DNA from: Bacteroidota bacterium
GTDB lineage: Bacteria > Bacteroidota > Bacteroidia > Bacteroidales > Paludibacteraceae
DNA length: 64,000 nt
Assembly (NCBI GenBank): GCA_017860295.1
Contig: JAFNAS010000001.1
Span: 124,001-188,000 of the forward strand
Direction: 5' to 3'
How positions within the stretch are numbered: position 1 is the stretch's first letter; every line of letters starts with the position of its first letter. Under the pieces are notes generated by a model. It was not told the DNA's origin. It did not search any database and saw nothing but the letters and a program-made list of their open reading frames with translations. Positions 18,819 through 27,689 of this stretch are shown piece after piece. Both the position numbers and the translations under genes were made by a program.

Positions 18819-21539
18819 ATGAGTACACAAAATGTTTATTTCTTTGGCAACAAAACCGCCGAAGGTGATGGCACAATGCGCGATCTGCTTGGAGGCAAAG
18901 GCGCCAATCTGGCAGAGATGAATTTAATAGGGATTCCTGTACCACCCGGCTTCACCATTACAACTGAAATGTGTAATGAATATTTCAGAATCGGACAAAA
19001 ATCAGTTGTTGAACTAATTAAGCCAGAAGTAACAGCAGCCATGAAACGCGTTGAAGAAGCTGTCAGCGGCCCGAAATTCGGTGACAATACCAATCCCCTT
19101 CTCGTATCGGTTCGCTCTGGAGCACGCGCTTCGATGCCTGGAATGATGGATACCATCCTCAACCTTGGCTTGAATGACGCAGCGGTGGAAACATTAGCGA
19201 TTAAGAGTGGCAATCCCCGCTTTGCATGGGATTCGTACCGCCGTTTTGTACAAATGTATGGCGATGTTGTTCTCGGCATGAAACCTGTCAGCAAAGAGGA
19301 TGAAGATCCTTTCGAGGTGATTATCCACAAAGTAAAACATGCCAAAGGGATCGTAAACGACACCGATCTCACGACAGAAGACCTCAAAGAACTAGTAGCT
19401 AAATTCAAAGCTGCCGTCAAACAAAATACCGGAAAAGATTTTCCGACCGATCCATGGGAACAACTTTGGGGTGCTGTGATGGCCGTATTCGACAGCTGGA
19501 TGAATGAACGAGCCATCCTTTATCGTAAACTGAACAAGATTCCTGCTGAATGGGGAACTGCAGTAAACGTGCAGGCAATGGTATTTGGCAACATGGGTAA
19601 CAACTCAGCCACAGGTGTTGCTTTCACCCGCGATGCATCTACCGGCGAAGATATTTTCAACGGAGAATACCTTATTAATGCTCAGGGAGAAGACGTTGTT
19701 GCCGGAATTCGTACGCCACAACAAATTACTATTGAGGGATCACGCCGCTGGGCTGCCCTGCAAAATATCACCGAAGAGGTACGAAAAGAAAAATATCCTT
19801 CTCTCGAAGAAGCGATGCCAGCTGCATATGCCGATCTGAACGAGATACAACAAAAACTCGAAGATCACAGTGCCGACATGCAGGATATTGAATTTACCAT
19901 TCAGGATGGCAAACTCTGGTTACTCCAAACCCGTAACGGGAAACGCACCGGTGCTGCCATGGTTCGCATTGCCAACGAAATGCTGAAACAAGGCATGATT
20001 GATGCAAAAACAGCTTTGCTGCGTGTTGAACCTCAAAAGCTGGATGAACTTCTGCATCCTGTTTTCGATCCGAAAGCTATCAAATCAGCTAAAGTGATGG
20101 CCAAAGGGTTGCCTGCGTCTCCGGGCGCTGCAACCGGACGCATTGTCTTTTTTGCCGACGATGCTGAGGCTTGGGCCGAAAAACGCGAAAAAGTAATTTT
20201 GGTACGCATCGAAACATCCCCCGAAGATCTCCGAGGTATGCACGTTGCACAGGGCATTCTCACTGCCCGTGGTGGCATGACCTCTCATGCTGCTGTTGTT
20301 GCCCGTGGCATGGGTAAATGTTGTGTATCCGGCGCTGGTGAGATTAAAATAGACTACAAAACCCGTACTATCACCATGCGCGGAACCACCTATAAAGAAG
20401 GCGACTGGATTTCATTGAATGGATCCACCGGCGATGTTTACGATGGAAAAGTAACCACGAAAGATGCTGAAGTGAGCGGCGATTTTGCAGAAATAATGAA
20501 CCTCGCCGACAAATACACAAAAATGGAAGTCCGGACCAATGCCGACACGCCTCACGATGCCATTGTGGCCCGTAATTTCGGAGCCAAAGGCATTGGGTTA
20601 TGCCGAACCGAACACATGTTCTTCGAAGGTGTACGCATCAAAGCTATGCGCGAAATGATTCTTTCCAAAGATGAAGCCGGCCGTCGCGAAGCGTTGAAAA
20701 AACTCTTACCGATGCAACGTAGCGATTTCGAAGGTATTTTTGAGGCAATGGATGGATTTGGCGTGACAATTCGCCTGCTTGATCCCCCACTCCACGAATT
20801 CGTACCTCATCAGTTAGCTACACAAAAAGAACTGGCAGAAGAGATGGGTCTGACGTTGGATGAAGTGGTTGCCGCCTGCAACTCGCTCGAAGAATTCAAT
20901 CCAATGCTCGGTCACCGTGGATGCCGTTTGGGTAATACTTATCCCGAAATAACCGAAATGCAGGCTCGCGCTATTATCGAAGCTGCACTGAACACACAGG
21001 AAAAAGGCATTGACGTTCATCCCGAAATTATGGTACCACTTGTGGGTGTAATTGAGGAATTGAAACTTCAGGCTCAGATTATCAACGAAACTGCCGAAAA
21101 AGTTTTCACAGAGAGAGGCAAGCGCATTGCGTACAAAATAGGAACCATGATTGAAGTCCCGCGTGCAGCGGTTACCGCCGGTAAGATTGCAGAAGTAGCA
21201 GAATTCTTCTCGTTCGGTACCAATGACCTTACCCAGATGACATTCGGCTATTCGCGCGACGATGCCGGTAAGTTTCTAAAAATTTATCAGGATCTCGGCA
21301 TTCTGAAAAACGATCCGTTCGAAGTGCTCGATCAGGAAGGCGTGGGAGGTTTGATGCGTCAGGCTGTAGCCAGCGGCCGTGCAACCAAACCTGGTCTGAA
21401 AGTGGGTATTTGCGGCGAACATGGCGGCGAACCTTCATCGGTGGAATTCTGCCACACACTAGGCATGAATTACGTGAGCTGTTCTCCGTTCCGGGTACCT
21501 ATTGCGCGTCTGGCGGCAGCTCAAGCGGCCGTGCGGTAA
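18819..21539 (+). CDS. ppdK: Pyruvate phosphate dikinase
   Basis: Interconverts pyruvate + ATP + Pi and PEP + AMP + PPi. The 906-residue protein has the N-terminal ATP-grasp domain (MRDLLGGKGANLAEMNLIGI), the central phosphohistidine domain with GGMTSHAAVVARGMGKCC (catalytic His490), and the C-terminal PEP/pyruvate TIM barrel (GIGLCRTEHMFF, FGTNDLTQMTFGYSRDD, GICGEHGGEPSS). With the PPi-dependent phosphofructokinase at 56930-58591 it indicates PPi-linked, reversible glycolysis. A monocistronic gene with a long leader and its own terminator. Confidence 0.97.
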   Translation: MSTQNVYFFGNKTAEGDGTMRDLLGGKGANLAEMNLIGIPVPPGFTITTEMCNEYFRIGQKSVVELIKPEVTAAMKRVEEAVSGPKFGDNTNPLLVSVRSGARASMPGMMDTILNLGLNDAAVETLAIKSGNPRFAWDSYRRFVQMYGDVVLGMKPVSKEDEDPFEVIIHKVKHAKGIVNDTDLTTEDLKELVAKFKAAVKQNTGKDFPTDPWEQLWGAVMAVFDSWMNERAILYRKLNKIPAEWGTAVNVQAMVFGNMGNNSATGVAFTRDASTGEDIFNGEYLINAQGEDVVAGIRTPQQITIEGSRRWAALQNITEEVRKEKYPSLEEAMPAAYADLNEIQQKLEDHSADMQDIEFTIQDGKLWLLQTRNGKRTGAAMVRIANEMLKQGMIDAKTALLRVEPQKLDELLHPVFDPKAIKSAKVMAKGLPASPGAATGRIVFFADDAEAWAEKREKVILVRIETSPEDLRGMHVAQGILTARGGMTSHAAVVARGMGKCCVSGAGEIKIDYKTRTITMRGTTYKEGDWISLNGSTGDVYDGKVTTKDAEVSGDFAEIMNLADKYTKMEVRTNADTPHDAIVARNFGAKGIGLCRTEHMFFEGVRIKAMREMILSKDEAGRREALKKLLPMQRSDFEGIFEAMDGFGVTIRLLDPPLHEFVPHQLATQKELAEEMGLTLDEVVAACNSLEEFNPMLGHRGCRLGNTYPEITEMQARAIIEAALNTQEKGIDVHPEIMVPLVGVIEELKLQAQIINETAEKVFTERGKRIAYKIGTMIEVPRAAVTAGKIAEVAEFFSFGTNDLTQMTFGYSRDDAGKFLKIYQDLGILKNDPFEVLDQEGVGGLMRQAVASGRATKPGLKVGICGEHGGEPSSVEFCHTLGMNYVSCSPFRVPIARLAAAQAAVR

Positions 21540-21558
21540 AATACGCTATAACAATCAG

Positions 21559-21588
21559 AGGCCGTCTCACCAAGAGATGGCCTTTTTT
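21559..21588 (+). terminator. Intrinsic terminator after ppdK
   Basis: AGGCCGTCTC / GAGATGGCCT form a 10-bp stem with one G-U pair and a 5-nt loop, followed by a T-run. Confidence 0.9.
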
Positions 21589-21659
21589 GAACCCTTGACC
21601 TGAAACCACAAACCGGAGCAGAAACTTTACTTACTAACATAATAATTTCAGAAAAAACG

Positions 21660-22781
21660 ATGAAAGAGAATGATGAGTTGATTATTTGTGAGGTGGATAT
21701 CTATAAATCGCCAATTAAACTGAAAGAACCGTTTGTAATTTCGCTTGGGCCATTGGCTTATGCACAAAACGTTGTGGTGGTGATTCATACCGATCGGGGA
21801 ATTACCGGTTTCGGAGAATGCAGCCCCTTTATGTCCATCAACGGCGAAAGCATGGATACCGGATTTATTGTCGGACAATATCTTGCCCGTGCATTGAAAG
21901 GAAGAAATGCACTCGATATTGCGGCTTGCACACAAGCTATGAATAAAACGATTTATGCCAACGCCAGTATCAAGAGTGCCTTCGACATGGCGCTATACGA
22001 CGTTGCTGCACAACATGCCGAGTTACCGCTTTACAAATACCTGGGAGGCGCTAAAACCAAAAAGCTATTTACCGACTATACCGTCAGCATCGGAGATCGG
22101 CAAAAAATGGTGCAAGATGCACTCAAAATCAAAGCTCAAGGCTTCACCGTGATTAAAATCAAACTGGGAGAATCGAAAGAGACCGATGTGGAACGGATCC
22201 GACTGATTCGCGAGTCCATCGGGATGGAGCTTCCCATGCGCATTGACGCCAATCAGGGATGGGCGGTAGAAGAGGCTATCGAAACATTGAAGGCCATGGA
22301 GCCCTATAATATTCAGCTCTGCGAGGAGCCTATTGCCCGATGGAAATTTATGGAACTGCCTCACATTCGCAAAGAGAGCCCGATACCCATTATGGCCGAT
22401 GAGTCGTGTTGCGATCATCACGACGCGCAACGATTGCTGCAACTCGGTGCCTGCGATTTTTTCAATATCAAACTGGGGAAATCAGGCGGAATTTTCGACG
22501 CGTTGAAAATTATCGAAGTGGCGAAAACCAACAGCACCCGCATTCAAATCGGAGGATTTCTGGAATCCCGCCTTGCTTTTACCGCTTCAGCACATCTGGC
22601 CCTGACGAGCGATTTGATTATTCACTACGATTTCGATACTCCGTTGATGTTTGTGGAAGATCCCGTCATCGGGGGAATTACTTACGGAGATCATGCCGAA
22701 GTAACCGTGCCCGAAACTCCCGGGCTCGGAGCTAGGATGGATAGCAACTATCTGGCAAAGCTAGAAAAAATGACTATCTAA
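21660..22781 (+). CDS. L-Ala-D/L-Glu-type dipeptide epimerase (enolase superfamily)
   Basis: A 373-residue muconate-lactonizing-subgroup enolase. The catalytic KxK is K166-x-K168 (VIKIKLGES), metal ligands are D197 (RIDANQG), E222 (CEEP) and D247 (MADES), and the second base is K271 (NIKLGKSGG). The capping domain occupies about residues 1-130. Enzymes of this type with this KxK/MADES pattern epimerise L-Ala-D-Glu from murein peptides, and an LD-carboxypeptidase gene is nearby. Other dipeptide or N-acyl substrates are possible; specificity cannot be fixed by eye. Confidence 0.85.
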   Translation: MKENDELIICEVDIYKSPIKLKEPFVISLGPLAYAQNVVVVIHTDRGITGFGECSPFMSINGESMDTGFIVGQYLARALKGRNALDIAACTQAMNKTIYANASIKSAFDMALYDVAAQHAELPLYKYLGGAKTKKLFTDYTVSIGDRQKMVQDALKIKAQGFTVIKIKLGESKETDVERIRLIRESIGMELPMRIDANQGWAVEEAIETLKAMEPYNIQLCEEPIARWKFMELPHIRKESPIPIMADESCCDHHDAQRLLQLGACDFFNIKLGKSGGIFDALKIIEVAKTNSTRIQIGGFLESRLAFTASAHLALTSDLIIHYDFDTPLMFVEDPVIGGITYGDHAEVTVPETPGLGARMDSNYLAKLEKMTI

Positions 22782-22820
22782 ACAGATTCGCTTTACACAA
22801 ACGACGCACTTGCATAAAAA

Positions 22821-22857
22821 AAACAGGGATATCCGAAATTCTCGAATACCCCTGTTT
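22821..22857 (+). terminator. Hairpin terminator after the epimerase gene
   Basis: AAACAGGG at 22821-22828 pairs with CCCTGTTT at 22850-22857, with partial pairing further in. Runs of A upstream and a short T stretch downstream allow it to work for the plus strand and perhaps also the converging gene at 22924-23289. Confidence 0.7.
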
Positions 22858-22923
22858 ATCATAACTAAACTTTATCCAGTCTGGCAACGCCAGATCAGGA
22901 CGATCTTTATACCTCATAGCTAC

Positions 22924-23289
22924 TTATTTTTCGCTTAATGCCAATTCTTGATATCTGTTTGTAAGAGTCAGATTAATCATCGACAAATACTTGATATACT
23001 GAGAACGGGTAAGAATGTTCTTTGCATTTGCAAGGTTGAAATTAACCGCTTTGCTATAGGCTGCGTCGTTACCATCTTTTGCTGCCGTTTTCAACTTACT
23101 GGTGGTTGCCTCAAAAATGTACTTCAGGTTCTCACTCTGTTCTCCATCTGCATCAAGATACCTCATCAAACGATTGAACACCGGTTCATTGTTAATGGTA
23201 TAAAACACACCTGTTTCTACCGGACTAACGGCATAAACTGAAGTTGCGCCTGCAACTAACACTGCTAAAACTAACATCATCTTTTTCAT
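22924..23289 (-). CDS. Small exported helical protein of unknown function
   Basis: A 121-residue product with a signal peptide (MKKMMLVLAVLVAGATSVYA, cleavage near 20). The mature part is predicted mostly helical (FNRLMRYLDADGEQSENLKY, NLANAKNILTRSQYIKYLSM) and looks like a conserved Bacteroidales secreted protein; no named domain was recognised. Its transcript seems to carry a long leader with a candidate leader peptide and attenuator (23351-23419). It is convergent with the epimerase gene. Function unknown. Confidence 0.75.
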   Translation of the reverse strand: MKKMMLVLAVLVAGATSVYAVSPVETGVFYTINNEPVFNRLMRYLDADGEQSENLKYIFEATTSKLKTAAKDGNDAAYSKAVNFNLANAKNILTRSQYIKYLSMINLTLTNRYQELALSEK

Positions 23290-23350
23290 AATCTACACAA
23301 TTTAAAAATTACACAATCCTTTTTTTACTAACCCTAAAAACTAAATACAA

Positions 23351-23419
23351 CTAATACCTAAAAAAAAATACAAAGTCTTCCCCATGTTTTTCAGGTAAGC
23401 TTTGTATCAGATTTGTCAT
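23351..23419 (-). CDS. Candidate 22-codon leader peptide
   Basis: A short frame ATG...TAG encoding MTNLIQSLPEKHGEDFVFFFRY. It is preceded 10 bp upstream by AGGAGG, a perfect Shine-Dalgarno that is unusual in this window, and by a TAnnTTTG promoter at 23446-23453. The last codons read through a terminator-like hairpin and its run of nine T, so translation could affect whether that hairpin forms. The three consecutive Phe codons come from the T-run itself. Whether the peptide is made is inference. Confidence 0.45.
   Translation of the reverse strand: MTNLIQSLPEKHGEDFVFFFRY
23360..23407 (-). terminator. Attenuator-like hairpin in the leader of 22924-23289
   Basis: On the minus strand ATACAAAG and CTTTGTAT form an 8-bp stem around a 24-nt loop, followed at once by nine T. 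It lies upstream of the start of the exported-protein gene, not after a gene, so it would be a conditional terminator rather than an operon end. Confidence 0.5.
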
Positions 23420-23445
23420 TAATAATTTTCCTCCTAATGACAATG

Positions 23446-23478
23446 CAAATTTATATGTTATACAACATGTTTTGCAAA
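23446..23478 (-). promoter_or_regulatory. Promoter of the 22924-23289 leader
   Basis: On the minus strand TTTG (23475-23478), a 21-bp spacer, then TAAATTTG (23446-23453). Predicted start near 23440, about 20 nt before the leader-peptide ATG and 150 nt before the exported-protein gene. The rest of the 644-bp gap 23290-23933 holds the receptor-gene terminator and AT-rich DNA without further recognised content. Confidence 0.55.
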
Positions 23479-23724
23479 TTATTTAAGTTATATTCGCTAC
23501 AAATGCAATTATTTAACTTTTATAAACATGTACAAATGTCGGATATCGCTCTGATAATCAGCACAATAATTAGAATATCATAAGTGTACAAAATACGCTT
23601 AATCAAACTCTTCAAAATCTATATCTGACAGAAAAACGGCCAAAATGTTACCATTTTATTACAAAAAACAGCAATAAAGCAGATTCTCCCGCCACATTTT
23701 ATCGGAATATCGATCATTTTTCCA

Positions 23725-23760
23725 CAAAAAGAAAACGGAGCAACCGTTGTTGCTCCGTTT
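23725..23760 (-). terminator. Intrinsic terminator of the TonB-dependent receptor gene
   Basis: An 11-bp perfect stem (AAACGGAGCAA / TTGCTCCGTTT). On the minus strand it is followed by TTCTTTTTG, so it acts on transcripts coming from the receptor gene that ends at 23934. Confidence 0.85.
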
Positions 23761-23933
23761 AGGTAATCTAAAGAGAAAAAATAAAGAATGTCTCATTTTC
23801 ACAAACTAAACACCCCAAGGTCAATTCAAAATTGTTTCTTTTATATACTGCTTTTCTTTGAAGATAGGGAGGATCCGCCCCGCCTTAATAGAATTTGGTC
23901 AGTGAAAACCAAATATCAAATCAATAGTTTCAA

Positions 23934-26141
23934 TTAAAATGTCAGACTAAGTTCAACCCCGTATTGAGCCGGTTTGCCTTTCTGAGCAAACTCATTCCCC
24001 ATGGATGTAAAATAAAACACCTGATAATCTGTATTCAATACATTCTTCGTCCAGAATCCAAAGCGAACATTGCCCTTTTCTGCGGTTACACGCCCATTGA
24101 CTAATGTATAAAAAGCTTGCGAAACGCTATTGCTTTCATTCCAGTAGATACGCCCTACTCCGGTTCCCTGAGCACTAATTACCAAACGGTCTATCAACGA
24201 AGCATTGACAGGGATCGAATAGTCGGTCGAAAGAGCTACGGTATGCTGCGGAGCAAACGGGATGCGATTACCCCGATAACTTACAGTTTGTCCTGCTTGG
24301 TTAGTTACCTTATATTGAGTAAAAGTGGCATCGGTATATCCGTAAGACAAGGATGCAGAAAGATTGTCGGTCAGCAAAGCGCGTAATGAAGCTTCCGCCC
24401 CTTTACTTTGCGAACGACCTGCATTTTGCACCGTACGGCCTCCGATACTTGTATAGGTCACAATCTGCTGATTTCTGGAATCGATTAGAAAAACCGCCAT
24501 ATCGGCAAACAATCGCCCTTTAATCGGCTGACTATGTACGCCTATCTCGTAGTTCCAGTTAGTCTCCGGTTTGAAGGATATATATTGGTCAATATTACTT
24601 GGAATGGATTTGTTGCTCATTTTCAACTGAAGGATATCGGACAACATCGTATAATTGTATCCTCCGGCTTTAAATCCTTTAGATACTGAAGCATAAGCGT
24701 TAAAGCGATTCGTAAAATCATACTTAAGAGCAAATTTCGGGAGAAATTGCCAATACTCGTGCGAACTCTTTCCCTGAATTGTGCTGTAAGAGGAGATAAT
24801 TGCAGGAACTCCCGGCATTGTCAGCAACATTGTTGCCGAGGTTGCATAATCAAGCGAACTTTTTTCATAATCAAGACGAACTCCCGCTGTTGCCGTTAAT
24901 TTACCGACACGATAAGACGATTGGTGATAGAGTGCCGCTCCCTGTGACGGATTATCAAACAAACCGGGAACCTGCATCGATGGGTTTACAATGGTAATAC
25001 CCTGCATGGCATTCTGCATAATATCTAATTCACCCCTCTCGAAAGTCATAGGAGAATCGGTTGTAAAACCCTGATGAAAACCAAACAAACCTGCCACCCA
25101 TTGATATTTATCTGCATTTTTCGATTTGAAAACAAACTCCTGAGTCCAGGCATTCATTGTCTGCTTCTGCGTTAAATTGAATAACGAGTCAGAGGTAAAA
25201 TCCTGATCGAGGCGCATCCTGTCTTTCATGTACTGATAGCTCGTTGTGGAACTCAAAACAAACTTATCTCCCTTATATTCAACAAAAAAACCATTGGTCA
25301 ACAGTTTACGATTGTACGAACCAGGATCGTTGTAATTGACATCGCCGGCCACACCATTCGTCAATTTTGCATAAGGATAACCGTTCTGGTCACTGTAATC
25401 GTAAGCAACGGTATATTCGGCTTTTAGTCGGGCTGTCGGATGCCATTCGAGATGCGCTCGTCCTCCCGACGAACGTGTTTTATCGGCCTTCTGTCCATTG
25501 AACTGGTTGGTAAAGAATCCGTTGGAATTGCTAAAATTACCGCTTAACGAAAGCGCAAGTTTATCACTAAACTTCGTATAATGCGACAATTGGGCTTTAT
25601 ACTGTCCGTAAGTACCTGCCGAGAGTAACAGCTTTGTGCCCTGAAAATTAAAAGGAGACAATGTCTTTATATTGACAATACCGCCGAGCGAATTACGACC
25701 GTAAAGAACACCCTGCGGACCGCGAAGCATCTCTATATGCTCAATATCATAAAAATCGCAGTCGAAGGCACTCTTATCCAGATAAGGGATGTCATCTACA
25801 TACAGTCCCAGCGTAGAACCGCTCATACGGGTTCCAACGCCGCGAACATATACCGCCGAAGTAAGTTTGGATCCATAATCGGGAATGTAGAAATTGGGGA
25901 CGAATGCAGAAATATCTTTCAGCGAATTGATGTTCCGATCCGAAAGTGTTTGCGCCGAAAGCATGGTTCCGGATGCGGGAAGCTCTTTAAGAGGAAGTGT
26001 TTCGCGGGTAGACACCACGGTAACCTCATTCAGATTGTAACGTTTGCTGATAATGGTGTCGGAAGAAGCATTATCGGCATTGACGAATTGAAATGCAGTT
26101 AAAACTACAAGTGCTGCAATTAAAAAGTAACGTTTTTCCAT
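23934..26141 (-). CDS. TonB-dependent outer-membrane receptor
   Basis: A 735-residue receptor. The ATG at 26141 gives a proper signal peptide (MEKRYFLIAALVVLTAFQFV); nine extra residues from an upstream start at 26168 would not. The N-terminal plug domain is clear (LPASGTMLSAQTLSDRNINS, FVPNFYIPDYGSKLTSAVYV, MLRGPQGVLYGRNSLGGIVN), followed by a 22-strand-type barrel. There is no carboxypeptidase-like N-terminal extension or SusD partner, so it is more like siderophore, metal or cofactor receptors than SusC glycan receptors. It lies downstream of the LuxR/hemerythrin-like pair, which may regulate it. The ligand is unknown. Confidence 0.93.
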   Translation of the reverse strand: MEKRYFLIAALVVLTAFQFVNADNASSDTIISKRYNLNEVTVVSTRETLPLKELPASGTMLSAQTLSDRNINSLKDISAFVPNFYIPDYGSKLTSAVYVRGVGTRMSGSTLGLYVDDIPYLDKSAFDCDFYDIEHIEMLRGPQGVLYGRNSLGGIVNIKTLSPFNFQGTKLLLSAGTYGQYKAQLSHYTKFSDKLALSLSGNFSNSNGFFTNQFNGQKADKTRSSGGRAHLEWHPTARLKAEYTVAYDYSDQNGYPYAKLTNGVAGDVNYNDPGSYNRKLLTNGFFVEYKGDKFVLSSTTSYQYMKDRMRLDQDFTSDSLFNLTQKQTMNAWTQEFVFKSKNADKYQWVAGLFGFHQGFTTDSPMTFERGELDIMQNAMQGITIVNPSMQVPGLFDNPSQGAALYHQSSYRVGKLTATAGVRLDYEKSSLDYATSATMLLTMPGVPAIISSYSTIQGKSSHEYWQFLPKFALKYDFTNRFNAYASVSKGFKAGGYNYTMLSDILQLKMSNKSIPSNIDQYISFKPETNWNYEIGVHSQPIKGRLFADMAVFLIDSRNQQIVTYTSIGGRTVQNAGRSQSKGAEASLRALLTDNLSASLSYGYTDATFTQYKVTNQAGQTVSYRGNRIPFAPQHTVALSTDYSIPVNASLIDRLVISAQGTGVGRIYWNESNSVSQAFYTLVNGRVTAEKGNVRFGFWTKNVLNTDYQVFYFTSMGNEFAQKGKPAQYGVELSLTF

Positions 26142-26237
26142 TATAAAGTATTTGTAAAGAAGAGTCAAACGCGGGAATAAAACCGAGGCAAACAGTCAAT
26201 CGACAAACCGGATTAACCCCGAATAATTTTTCCGGTG

Positions 26238-26268
26238 CAAAGGACGGGTAAAAAAATGAAAGACAAAA
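26238..26268 (-). promoter_or_regulatory. Candidate promoter of the TonB-dependent receptor gene
   Basis: On the minus strand TTTTG (26264-26268), about 18 bp, then GTCCTTTG (26238-26245), one or two mismatches from TTTG-N19-TAnnTTTG. The predicted leader is about 90 nt. Confidence 0.5.
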
Positions 26269-26402
26269 TCCCCAATTATAGGGATACAGAGAGGATGTTC
26301 GAGTGGAACGAATGGGCTAACGATTCATCAATAGTCTGAAAATAAACAAACTAAACAAACCAAGGCTCCTGGGAATGATTAGTAGACCGTGGTAGTTGAA
26401 GA

Positions 26403-26960
26403 TCAACTCAAAGAAATCAATCCGTTCATAGCCGCATACATGGTAAATCCCGAAACCGTTTTGATGCCGAGCTTGGACGCAATATTTTTACGGTGAGAGA
26501 TAACGGTATGCAGACTGATGCCCAGTTGATCAGCAATTTCTTTATTGAGCAAACCCTGAGCAACCAAAGTCAGCACCTCCGTTTCACGAGCTGTCAATCC
26601 ATCACTGTTTTCCTGATGAACAGAAGCATCGAGCAGACTGCAGATTTGCTCTGTCACATCAGATTCCGACGCATTTGTATTAAGAAAAGGCTGAGAAGCA
26701 TGTTGCAAATCAGAAGACAAGGTGTGTCCGAAAACAATCGCCTTATTTTTTCTCGGCAAAAAATAATCATAGTGAAGGATGAAAAGATCGGTTGAGACAA
26801 AAAACAGATCGTAGCTGTTACTTTCATTTTCGCTCAATTCGGATGGAGATGCAAAAAGCGTAGCGCCTGTCCCCTCAAAATTTTCTACCAACAGCGACAG
26901 CAGCCCCCTCCCTTCGAGAAAATGGCTGGTAATAACAGCTATATTTTTATCTTTCAGCAT
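26403..26960 (-). CDS. LuxR-type HTH transcriptional regulator
   Basis: A 185-residue regulator. The C-terminal LuxR/FixJ HTH is clear at about residues 121-180 (LTARETEVLTLVAQGLLNKE, LGISLHTVISHRKNIASKLG). The N-terminal part (1-110) is short and receiver-like in length, but the phosphoacceptor Asp, the acidic pair and the conserved Lys of CheY domains are not recognisable, so it is probably not a classic phosphorylated response regulator. It overlaps the upstream hemerythrin-like gene by 7 bp, showing translational coupling, and precedes a TonB-dependent receptor on the same strand. Confidence 0.88.
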   Translation of the reverse strand: MLKDKNIAVITSHFLEGRGLLSLLVENFEGTGATLFASPSELSENESNSYDLFFVSTDLFILHYDYFLPRKNKAIVFGHTLSSDLQHASQPFLNTNASESDVTEQICSLLDASVHQENSDGLTARETEVLTLVAQGLLNKEIADQLGISLHTVISHRKNIASKLGIKTVSGFTMYAAMNGLISLS

Positions 26961-27640
26961 TCTTTCTCGAGGTGATGAATTGCCGGATTAAGTAGTTTTT
27001 TGCAAATCTTATTGTACTGACGAATATCATTTTCGAGGGTAAACAGCGCAAAGAACACCGCGTAACAGAGATTTTGATCCGCTTCGCCCGTAAGGTATTT
27101 CATCAACATACTGCGCAAATCGAAAATTTTCTCATCCACCGTCTCTTTTATCGGCAAATCGTCCGGTCTTGCAGCATTCGATTCCGGAAGTCCGTTACAC
27201 AAACGTTCGATATATGGAAATCGTTGTTCATTGTCATAATCAATTCCGGCCAGCAATTCGGCTTTAATCTCCTGAAAAAAATTATTGATAATGCCGATGG
27301 TTTTATTATGTTCAAAATTACTAGCCATCAGGGCATGCAGATGCCGCTCTACGTTGGGCAGTTGTGCCTGTACAATCTGGGCATTGGTATTCTTCAGGTA
27401 ATCAACGGTCGCCGCGATCTGATTAATCATCAACGGACGTTCGAGTGTATACGTTTGTTGAATATATAGATTGATGACCGCCAGAAAAAGATCAGCATCA
27501 AGATTATACTCCTCACACACCTTTTTAATGGTCTTTTCTCCAAAACCAAGTTTTATATTAAAGCGACGAATCACCGGCATCAACACATAATGCTGAAGGA
27601 TAACCTCGCTGAGCTTCATATCGGATAATATCAATGACAT
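26954..27640 (-). CDS. Hemerythrin-like helical protein lacking the usual metal ligands
   Basis: A 228-residue helical protein resembling Bacteroidetes hemerythrin-domain proteins related to the Fe-S repair family ScdA/YtfE: an N-terminal segment (GFGEKTIKKVCEEYNLDADL) and helices such as IDYDNEQRFPYIERL. At the places where the family has iron-binding His/Glu, this protein appears to have N86/A87, G132, Y209 and C213. If the alignment is right it cannot bind a diiron centre in the usual way. It is co-transcribed with and overlaps a LuxR regulator, so it may be a sensor or partner of it. Function is inference. Confidence 0.7.
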   Translation of the reverse strand: MSLILSDMKLSEVILQHYVLMPVIRRFNIKLGFGEKTIKKVCEEYNLDADLFLAVINLYIQQTYTLERPLMINQIAATVDYLKNTNAQIVQAQLPNVERHLHALMASNFEHNKTIGIINNFFQEIKAELLAGIDYDNEQRFPYIERLCNGLPESNAARPDDLPIKETVDEKIFDLRSMLMKYLTGEADQNLCYAVFFALFTLENDIRQYNKICKKLLNPAIHHLEKEC

Positions 27641-27658
27641 ATCAATTTAATTTGCTTG

Positions 27659-27689
27659 CAAAGTTAATGAATGGTTTGGATTACAGCAA
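27659..27689 (-). promoter_or_regulatory. Promoter of the hemerythrin-like/LuxR pair
   Basis: On the minus strand TTG (27687-27689), 20 bp, TAACTTTG (27659-27666). It overlaps the 3' end of pgl, so the pair has its own promoter separate from the pentose-phosphate operon. Leader about 12 nt. Confidence 0.65.

Noticed and set aside
26142-26402. A riboswitch (cobalamin, TPP or similar) before the TonB-dependent receptor
   Set aside because: I looked for conserved cores of these riboswitches in the leader and found none; only a promoter candidate is supported.
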